A stretch of 42,773 nt of DNA, taken from NCBI GenBank assembly GCA_009840215.1, contig VXOC01000104.1, positions 1 through 42,773 on the forward strand, written 5' to 3'. A program made the position numbers and the translations under genes. The DNA is from Gemmatimonadota bacterium. GTDB taxonomy: Bacteria > Gemmatimonadota > Gemmatimonadetes > Longimicrobiales > Gaopeijiaceae. Within the stretch, counting starts at the first letter, position 1. Every line of letters begins with the position of its first letter. The notes under the pieces are model-generated. The model saw only the letters and a program-made list of their open reading frames with translations, had not been told where the DNA came from and ran no database searches. Below, piece by piece: positions 22,701-31,500 of this stretch.

Positions 22701-25522
22701 TCGCACGCGGATCCTCCTGGATCGAGGTTTCCTGGAAGGCGCCCGTCGTCACGGGTGGGGTCGAAATCACGGGCTACCGAATCGAGGTCTATGACGAGGA
22801 GCGTTCACTCTGGACGATGCTCGAGGCTGACACGCGGAACACCGCGACACAATACCATCACCTCGATCTGGATCCGGGGAGCACCTGGAACTACCGGGTA
22901 TCGGCGATCAATGAAGCCGGAGTGGGGACCCCGTCGGAAGTGGCCCGGGCGACAACAGACGCGGTGGAACCGGACGCGCCCACGGGACTGGTCGCCACGG
23001 CGAAAGGAACGTCGCAGATCGATCTGGAGTGGCGGTCGCCGGACTACACCGGAGGCGCCCCCATCAAGGGCTACCGGATCGAGAGCTTCCGGGAAAGCGA
23101 CGCGCAATGGCAAGTTCTCGTAGACAATACGAGTTCGACCGCGACGACGTACTCGCATACGGGATTGGACCCGGCGAGCACCCGGCACTACCGGGTCGCG
23201 GCGATCAATTCCGCCGGGGCCGGACCACCGTCCAGCATGGCAAGCGCGACGACGGACCCGGTGGTTCCCGACGAGCCTGCGGGCCTGCACGCCACGGCCA
23301 ACGGTGCCAGGCGGATCGACCTTTCGTGGAGGGCCCCGGAATATGACGGCGGCGCGCGCGTCACAGGGTACATGATCGAGGTGTCGGAGAACGCCGGAGC
23401 GGTCTGGAGAGATCTGGTCACTGACACGCGTTCCACAGCCACGGCCTTCTCCGACGTGGATCTGTTGCCCGGCAGTACGCGGCACTACCGCGTCTCGGCG
23501 ATGAACGCGGCCGGATCGAGCCAGCCATCGGACGTCGCGTTTGCAACGACGGACGCCACGCCGCCCGACCCACCAGGACAGCTGACGGCTCAGGCCCGGG
23601 ACCATTCGCAGATCGACCTTTCCTGGGAGGCACCCGACTTCGACGGCGGCTCCCGAATCACAGGGCACCGTATCGAAGTGTCAGACAACGGAAGAGACTG
23701 GACGGACCTGGTCGCCAACACGGGATCGACGAATACGTTCCACACGCACTCGGGTCTCCCGCCGGCGACCCTTCGCTTCTATCGGGTATCGGCGATCAAC
23801 GAGATCGGCACCGGCGGGGTGTCGAACGTAGCAAGCGCAACCACCGACGCGACCGTGCCGGATCCGCCCACCGATCTCGTGGCGACCCCTGTTGCTCCCG
23901 GGCAGATCGATCTGAGCTGGGCCGCTCCCGAGTACGATGGCGGTGCTCCCGTGACCAGCTACCGCATCGAGGTCTCACGGGACGGCACGGACTGGACCGA
24001 CCTTGAAGCGTCGACCGGAGAATCCCTCACGTCCTATTCCCACATTGGACTGGCGCCGCGTAGCACGCGGCACTACCGGGTGTCGGCCATCAACATTGCG
24101 GGTGCCGGCATGCCGTCGAATGTCGCGAGCGCTTCCACCGACGATCCCGTGGAGCGTGCGGGCCGCGTCAATCAAGCGCTGCTCCCGCATTTCACCGCGA
24201 CGATGACCACGAGCACCCTTTCGGCGATAGCCGGCCGGGTCGAAGCCCTCGCCTTCGGCACGCCGGAAGCGAGCCATTCAGCCAATGCCGGCCTTGCTTC
24301 GCTCGCAGGCAGAGCAAGACAGAACGGGTCGGTCCGCGACTTCAGTACCGCTCGCCTGCTCGACGGGATGTCGTTCGTTCTGCCGCTTGGCGACCGGACC
24401 GACGGCCGGCAGGCCGCGCGATCGTTCCGGCCGGGTACCTGGGGTAGTGTGGCGAGCCACCGCATGGGGCAGCCCGACGATGGGACAGTCCGATGGGAGG
24501 GCGACATGCTCAGCACGCACATCGGTGCCGACATGCGCGTGCATCGCGGCATCGTGGCCGGAGTTGCGGGCACACGGTCATCTGGAAACTACGAGTTCAC
24601 TGATGCAACGGGGGAACGCGAGGTAGAGGGGACCTATGAAGCCCGAATGACCAGCGTAAACCCCTACCTGGGATGGATATCGGCGGAGATGGGCATGGCC
24701 GCATGGGTCGCGGGTGGCTTGGGCTGGGGAGAGGTCGCCATCGAAGATGAGCTGGAGAGCAGACGCGCGAGCGACAGCCGCATCAAGACGGGCGCGCTGG
24801 GCGCGAGCCGCATCCTGTTGTCCAGCGGTGTCGCCTCGCTTCGGCTCCGCGCCGAGGGATGGCTTTCCGAAGTGGAGGTGGATGGGGGTGAGATGATGGA
24901 TTCGCTGGAACTTCAGATGCGGCGGGCGCGCCTGGCACTGCAGTGGTCGCAGGCACACCGGTTCGCGACTGGCCAGCAGGTGTCGGTGCTGTTGGAGGGT
25001 GGCATGCGACACGACAGCGGTGATGGGACGAACGGGACCGGAATGGAATTCGGGGCCGGACTGCGGTACCTCAGCGCTTCCAGGCGACTCAGGATGGAAG
25101 GACACGGGAGGGTGCTGGCGACAAGCAACGCCGGCTACGAGGAATGGGGAATCAGTGGATCAATCCATATCGATCCGCCCGGGGGGAGCGGGGGACTGTC
25201 CATGAGGATCGCTCCCGCGTGGGGCGAAGCGGCGAGCGGAATCCGGCGACTCTGGGAGACGGGTGTGAGCGACAAGCCCGCTGGAGACATGGCTCCGAAG
25301 CGTGGTCGGGTCAACGCCGAGGTGGAGTATGGTTTGGCCTCATTCCAGGGTATCCCCTACAGCCGCTTCCATATCGCCGAGGGCGGCACCTGGGCCATCG
25401 CGACCGGAGTGCGATACGAGACAAGCCGGATGTTGGCCCTGCGCATTGAGGGCTCGCGCAACGAAAGTGCCGACGGGTTGCCGAGACACCGACTGACATT
25501 GGGAGGCCGCTTGCGGTTCTGA
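19751..25522 (+). CDS. Giant autotransporter-like protein with 14 fibronectin type III repeats
   Basis: Predicted outer-membrane autotransporter of 1923 residues. A long signal region has a basic stretch (WNPRRPTTLRVRQR) before the hydrophobic core AYALLVPLAFQASA, like the extended signals of large autotransporters. Fourteen fn3 domains of about 98 residues follow (about 82-1463). Each begins PGxPTNLTAxA, has IELxWDAPADTGSSxITGYRIE, and ends TRHYRVSAINxxGTGPPS. A helical linker (DDPVERAGRVNQALLPHF) leads to a C-terminal beta-barrel of about 360 residues ending in Phe (GGRLRF), the usual Bam recognition residue. The fn3 passenger would reach roughly 50 nm if extended (inference). The ATG at 19751 is chosen; GTG 19724 is the alternative. 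A 13-nt gap separates it from the paralogue. Confidence 0.88.
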   Translation: MLVKPQTISVKSVFVRWNPRRPTTLRVRQRMAYALLVPLAFQASAANAESGETNPRNRGDTSVVEAPPKTSMKPAESTATAPGAPAFFTATALSDVSIRLDWQPPADTGSSALTGYEIEWTSDGLTWTDLVDLDDTELTYTDTNNGLSAGTVRVYRIYAVNLSGPGEANFTSAVTFGDEPGPPTNLVATADGQTAIDLSWDAPTYIGNSSLVGYKIEVKGLFTWDNLVQNTNSTSTTYRHTGLTPDTTVIYRVLAINGSGEGTPSGAVGATTAPEGTPGPPTNLTAMAISSTAIELSWDAPADEGDGNVTGYRIARRLLPIGSWMVIATNTNSTSTTHTDTGVEPDTSYQYRVSAINSAGTGDWSATANATTRTGPTLGAPTNLTAEAIDETTIELKWEAPSETGGSAINGYVIQTSVGDTTRWTHVAHTGTTDTEYVHEGVQPGTTLYYRVLALNADGRGPPSKAARVTTPIGPAAPGPPTNLTTFVQDQTTIELEWDAPADTGSSAVAGYRIQTSVNDTTNWTHVANTDSDPYYLHEGVQPGATLYYRVFAINAAGVGPPSEVASATTTVSGTPGAPTDLTADANDATTIELKWETPTDVGNSAITGYRIEVSEDGGGSWADLEDDTESAQTVYEHTGLQPGTTRHYRVSAINGSGTGPPSDVAFATTTGGGTRLPGRPTNLVANADGRTTIVLEWDEPADPGSSPISGYRIEVSRDGGASWNDRVANTNSTNTTYRHTGLQPGSTRHYRVSAINANGTGTASGIAHATTPTGTLGSPTSLTAEARGSSQINLSWNAPTDDGGSAITGYRIEISSNGGSSWVVLVANTGSTTTTYAHAGLAAGTTRHYRVSAINANGTGPVSNIAHATTGGDVTGSPSNLTATANGSSQIDLAWAAPANQGGSLVTGYRIEVATPDNPTWATLVDNTGSTATTYSHTNLPPASTWSYRVAAIGSSGTSPASKSATATTDPAVPDPPTELTAVARGSSWIEVSWKAPVVTGGVEITGYRIEVYDEERSLWTMLEADTRNTATQYHHLDLDPGSTWNYRVSAINEAGVGTPSEVARATTDAVEPDAPTGLVATAKGTSQIDLEWRSPDYTGGAPIKGYRIESFRESDAQWQVLVDNTSSTATTYSHTGLDPASTRHYRVAAINSAGAGPPSSMASATTDPVVPDEPAGLHATANGARRIDLSWRAPEYDGGARVTGYMIEVSENAGAVWRDLVTDTRSTATAFSDVDLLPGSTRHYRVSAMNAAGSSQPSDVAFATTDATPPDPPGQLTAQARDHSQIDLSWEAPDFDGGSRITGHRIEVSDNGRDWTDLVANTGSTNTFHTHSGLPPATLRFYRVSAINEIGTGGVSNVASATTDATVPDPPTDLVATPVAPGQIDLSWAAPEYDGGAPVTSYRIEVSRDGTDWTDLEASTGESLTSYSHIGLAPRSTRHYRVSAINIAGAGMPSNVASASTDDPVERAGRVNQALLPHFTATMTTSTLSAIAGRVEALAFGTPEASHSANAGLASLAGRARQNGSVRDFSTARLLDGMSFVLPLGDRTDGRQAARSFRPGTWGSVASHRMGQPDDGTVRWEGDMLSTHIGADMRVHRGIVAGVAGTRSSGNYEFTDATGEREVEGTYEARMTSVNPYLGWISAEMGMAAWVAGGLGWGEVAIEDELESRRASDSRIKTGALGASRILLSSGVASLRLRAEGWLSEVEVDGGEMMDSLELQMRRARLALQWSQAHRFATGQQVSVLLEGGMRHDSGDGTNGTGMEFGAGLRYLSASRRLRMEGHGRVLATSNAGYEEWGISGSIHIDPPGGSGGLSMRIAPAWGEAASGIRRLWETGVSDKPAGDMAPKRGRVNAEVEYGLASFQGIPYSRFHIAEGGTWAIATGVRYETSRMLALRIEGSRNESADGLPRHRLTLGGRLRF

Positions 25523-25535
25523 GATCGACGTGTCG

Positions 25536-28500
25536 ATGCCTGGGCGACCGAACGTGCGCATGCTCGCGGCAGCGGTGGGAGGATTGCGGTTACCGTGCGT
25601 GTTTGCGGTAGCCGTACTACTTCCCACCACTGCTGCGGCTGTCCCCGCGCCCGGGTTGGGCAGTGGAGCAGCCATGGTGATGTCGTATCCCAGTGCCATG
25701 GTGGCCGGCGATTCCATGAGTACCGATGAGTCGGTGGTGGTCCGTGAGACAGTCCCCGGCGCGCCCACCAATCTGTTCGCCCAGGCGCGAGACACGACGA
25801 CCATCGAGTTTGCGTGGGATGCCCCCGCAGACACCGGCTCCAGTGCGGTCACGGGCTACCGGATCGAAGTGTCGGAGGACGGGGGAACGACCTGGGCCAA
25901 CCTTGACGACGACACGGAATCGACGGAGACCTCCTACACGCACACGGGACTTGAGCCGGGTTCGACCCGCCACTACCGCGTGTCGGCGATCAATGCCAGC
26001 GGCCCGGGGATGCCGTCGGACGAGGCGTCCGCGACGACCCCGACTCCTCCCGGGGCGCCCACCAGTCTGACCGCCGAGGCGAAAGGCGGAAGGGCCATCG
26101 AGTTGAATTGGGAACCTCCGGCGGACACCGGCAGCGGTGCGCTCACAGGCTACGAGGTCCTGTTGTGGGATGGTAACGACTTCGGCGGTTTGGCATTCAC
26201 CGGACCGGCAAAGACCACCTTCAGGCACACTGGGCTGCAGCAGGGTACGACCTACCAATACCAGGTGAGAGCGTACAATACCGTCGCCGTGGGGCCACCG
26301 TCGAACTCTGCGTCTGCGACTACCGAGACTCCTCCTGGCAAGCCCGCCAATCTGGCCGCTGAGGCGCAAGACACGACGACCATAGAGTTGTTTTGGGATG
26401 CCCCCGCTGACACCGGCTCGGGTGCGATCACCGGCTACCGGATCCAGGCGTCAGCGGATGGGAGTTGGCCCTGGACCACCCTTGTTCGAGACTCGGAATC
26501 GACGCAGACCACCTACGAGCACACGGGGCTTCAGCCTGGTACCACCCGCTACTATCGGGTGAGAGCAATCAATGTCGGCGGCACTGGAGGGTGGTCGGAC
26601 GTGGCGTCCGCGACTACCGAGTCTCCCCCCGGCGCGCCCACCAATCTGGCCGCGGAGGCGCAAGACACGACGACCATTGAGTTGAGGTGGGATGCCCCCG
26701 CGGACACCGGGAGCAGTGCGCTTACCGGCTACCGGATCGAAGTGTCCGAGGACGCGGGCGGGACCTGGGCCGCCCTTGTCGAAGACACGGAATCGACGCA
26801 GACCAGCTACGAACACACGGGCCTCCCGGCGGGTGCGACCCGTCACTACCGGGTGGCTGCGATCAGTGCCGTCGGCACCGGGCCGCCGTCGAGCGAGGTG
26901 TCTGCGACTACCAGGGCTCCTCCCGGCGCGCCGGCCAATCTGGTCGCCCAGGCGCAAAACTCGACGACCATTGGGTTGGAGTGGGATGTTCCCGCTGACA
27001 CCGGCTCAAGTGCGATCACCGGCTACCGGATCGAAGTGTCGGAGGACGGCGGTGGGACCTGGACTGCCCTTGTGGAAGACACGGAATCGACGCAGACCAC
27101 CTACGAGCACACCGGACTTCAGCTGGGTGAGACGCGCCACTACCGGGTGTCGGCGATCAATGCCGACGCCACGGGGCCGCCGTCGAACGAGGCGTCGACG
27201 ACTGCAGGGGAGCGACCTGGAGCGCCCACCGATCTGGTTGCCGAGGCGCGGGACACGATGACCATCGAGCTCGGGTGGGAGGCCCCGGCCGACACCGGCA
27301 CCAGTGCCGTCACGGGCTACCGGATCGAAGTTTCCGAAGACGCGGGCGGGACCTGGGCCGCCCTTGTCGAAGACACGGAATCGACGCAGACCACCTACGA
27401 GCACACGGGGCTGGAGCCGGCTTCGACCCGCCACTACCGGGTGTCCGCGATCAACGCCAGCGGCACGGGCCCCCCGTCGACCGAGGCGTCCGCGACTACC
27501 GAGTCTCGTCCTGGCGCGCCCACGGATCTGGAGGCCGAGGCGCAAGACACGACGACCATTGAGTTGAGGTGGGATGCCCCCGCGGACACCGGGAGCAGTG
27601 CGATCACCGGCTACCGGATCGAAGTGTCGGAGGACGAGGGCGGGACCTGGGCCGACCTTGTGGAAGACACGGAATCGACGCAGACAACCTACGAACACAC
27701 GGGACTCCCGGCGGGTGCGACCCGCCACTACCGGGTGGCTGCGATCACTGCGGTCGGCACGGGGCCGCCGTCGAAAGAGGCATCCGCGACTACCAGGGCT
27801 CCGCCCGGCGCGCCCACGAATCTGATCGCCCAGGGGCAAGGCGCGAGGACCATTGGGTTGGAGTGGAATGCTCCCGCTGACACCGGCTCCAGTGCGATTA
27901 CCGGCTACCGGATCGAAGTGTCGGCGAACGGGGGCGAGACCTGGACCGCCCTTGTGGAAGACTCGGAATCGACGCAGACCAGCTACGAGCACAAGGGACT
28001 TCGGCGGCGTGCGACCCGCCACTACCGCGTGTCGGCGATCAACGCCGCCGCCACGGGGCCACCGTCGAACGAGGTGTCCACGACTGCAGGGAGGCGACCT
28101 GGGGCGCCCGCTGATCTGGTTGCCGAGGCGAGAGGCAAGAGCACCATCCAGCTCGAGTGGGAGGCCCCGGCGGACACCGGGACCAGTGCGGTCACGGGCT
28201 ACCGGATCGAAGTGTCGGAAGACGCGGGTGGGACCTGGGCCGACCTCGACGGTGACACGGAATCGACGCAGACCACTTACGAGCACACCGGACTTCAGCC
28301 GGGTTCGACCCGCCACTACCGGGTGTCCGCGATCAACGCCAGCGGCACGGGGCCGGCGTCGGATGCGGCGTCCGCGACGACAGAAGTGCCACCTGGGGCG
28401 CCCACCGATCTCACTGCCGAGACGGCCAGTGTCTTCGCCATCCGATTGTCGTGGACTGCACCAGCGGACTCCGGGAGTAGTGCGATCACCGGCTATCGGA

Positions 28501-31500
28501 TCGAGATATCGGACGATGGTGGCACGAATTGGGTGACGCTGGTGCGGAACACCAGGTCACTGGTCACCACCTACGAGGACCCCGGACTCCAACCCGGCCA
28601 ACTCCGGCACTATCGGGTCTCGGCGATGAATAGCAGCGGCCGCGGGCGACCGTCAAATGTCGCCAGTGCCAGAGCTCATGATCTCGGCGTGCCCGGCCCT
28701 CCCACAAGTCTGACAGCCGAGCCGGTGAATCCCTTTGAGATCTACCTGTCATGGACGGAACCGGCGGACACCGGAATGAGCGCGGTGACCGGCTACCGGA
28801 TCGAAGTGTCGCTCGACGAGGACGGCGACTGGACCGAATTGGTGGGCAATACCAATTCCGATGGGACCGACCATACGGCCGCCGGGCTTGAACCAGGGTC
28901 CCTTCGCTTCTATCGCGTGACGGCAATCAACGACAGCGGTCCCGGGCTGCCGTCCCCCGTTGCCAGCGCAACCACGACAGGAGGGAGGGTGCCTGGAGTT
29001 CCCACGAGCCTGACTGCGGCAGCGGAAGGCCAGAGGGCCATCGGGCTGGCGTGGACGGCTCCGGCCGATGCGGGGACCAGCATGATCAGGGGATACCGGA
29101 TTGAAGTTTCGGCAGATGGGGGGACAGACTGGAGCGACCTTGAGACCAATACAGGTTCGCCCGAGACCGAATACCGGCACACGGGGCTTCAACCCGGCAC
29201 CGTACTCCACTACCGGGCATCGGCGATAAACGGGACCGGCACGGGGTCGCCGTCCGATGTCGCAGTGGGGACAACGGGAGATTCAAGAGCACCAGGGGCT
29301 CCACGGAACCTTACAGCGACGGCGGTTGGACAGTCGGTGATCGAGCTGGAATGGTCGGCGCCAACGGACGTGGGCGACAGTACGGTCACCGGCTACCGCA
29401 TCGAAGTATCGGCCAGTGGAACGGACTGGACCGACCTTCGGCGAAACACCAACACGGCCACCACCACATTCAAGCAAAGGGGTCTTCCACCGGGTAGCAG
29501 ACGGTATTATCGGGTGTCCGCGATCAGTGCCGTGGGCACGGGTGTGGCATCCGACGTAGCGAGTGCAAGGACGGATGCGACCGTGCCCGGTGCACCAACC
29601 GCGCTTCGGGCCACTCCGCGCGGACAGACGCAGATCGACCTGGCCTGGACTGCTCCCTCCGACGATGGCGGCGCCGCCATTGCCGGATATCGGATCGAGG
29701 TGTCGGAAGACCCCGATGCCGACTGGACCGTTCTTGCCGCCAGCACTGGTTCCACGTCCACGACGTACTCGCACACTGGGTTGTCCAACGGCAGCACGAG
29801 ACACTACCGGGTCTCGGCGGTCAACGCGGCAGGAGTGGGACCCGCGTCCAACGTTGCCCACGCCACCACGGAGGCCGCCAGCTCGGATCCGCCAACGGAC
29901 CTGAGAGCGACCGCAATCAGCGCCTCGCGGATCGACCTCTCGTGGAAGGCGCCCGCCAATGATGGCGGGACCGCAGTCACGGGATACCGAATCCGGGTCT
30001 CAACCGCGGGCAACCACGCCTGGTCCGCTCTGGTCGAAGACACGGAGTCGACATCAACGACGTATTCGCACACCACGGCTGTCCCGGGCACGACTTGGCA
30101 CTACCGGGTCGCAGCCATCAACGCGGCCGGCCCGGGGCCTGAGTCCAACACGGCCGCCGCAACCACCCCGGCCGGTGCCCCCGACGCCCCGGAGGAGCTG
30201 GCCGCGCGCACCCGTGGCACCTCATGGATCGAAGTGTCCTGGAAACCACCCGCCTTCGACGGCGGCGCCAGGGTCACGGGATACCGGATCGAGACCCGCC
30301 AGGACGACAACGCCCTGTGGACCGTCCTTCTGGCCGACACTCGCTCCGGCGCGCTCCAATACCAACACGTGGGACTTGCTCCGGGAACAACCATGCGCTA
30401 CCGGGTCTCGGCAATCAATTCGGCCGGGGCGGGTGTGCCATCGAGTGTTGCCAGAGCCACCACGGATGCCACCATTCCCGACGCGCCTACGGACTTCGCG
30501 GCTGCAGCCAGCGGAAGCACGGGAATCGACCTGGTCTGGAGGGCACCGCGGTACGACGGGGGCGCCCCCATTTCGGGTCACCGGATCGAGGTATCGGAGA
30601 ACGGTGTTGACCGATGGCGCGTTCTCGAGGCAAACACCGGTTCGGCCACGACATCGTACGCGCACACCGGATTGCAACCGGTGAGCACGCGGTACTACCG
30701 GGTTTCCGCGATCAACTCGGCGGGGGTCGGCGCCTCGTCCGAGGTGGCCGCCGCGACGACGGATCCAGCGGCGCCGGGCGAACCGGGCAACCTGACGGCG
30801 ACGGCAAGCGGAACCGAACAGATCGATCTGGCCTGGACACCGCCACCGTTCGACGGCGGGGCTCCGGTCACGGGTTACCGCATCGATGTGTCGGCAGACG
30901 GGGCGGAAACATGGACGCAGCTACTCGCCGACACGCGTTCCACAATGACCGCTTTCTCTCACGTTGGCTTGACACCGGGGACGACGCGCCACTACCGGGT
31001 TGCGGCAATCAACTCGGCGGGCGCGGGCAGGCCGTCGAAAGTCACATTCGCCGCGACCGACGCCACCGTACCCGATCCACCCGTGGGCCTGAGGGCGGTC
31101 GCGGTGGATCACTCGCAGATCGACCTGGCCTGGGCGGCCCCGGACTTCGATGGTGGATCGGCGATCACCGGCTACCGCATCGAGTATTCGGAAGACGGTG
31201 GGGCGAGTTGGACAGACCTGGTGGCGAATACGGAATCGACGGCGACCGGGTACTCGCACACCGGATTGCGGCCGGCGACCTCGTGCCAATACCGGGTATC
31301 GGCGATCAACGTAATCGGGGTCGGTGGTCCTTCCGGGTCCGCGACTGCCACCACGGATGCGATCCTGCCAGCGCGGCCCACCAATCTCGCGGCGACCCCG
31401 AAGGCGCCCACGCGCATCGATCTCTCATGGTCGGCACCCGGATACGACGGCGGTGCCCCGGTGATCGGCTACAAGGTCGAGGTATCGGAGGACGGCGGGA

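Noticed and set aside
27006-28316. Long - strand open frame with regular repeats opposite the fn3 array
   Set aside because: Its periodicity simply mirrors the fn3 repeats on the + strand; no start signal or domain.
26340-28400. Regularly spaced repeats that might suggest a CRISPR-like array
   Set aside because: The period is about 294 nt and matches coding fn3 domains in frame; there are no short palindromic repeats with unique spacers.
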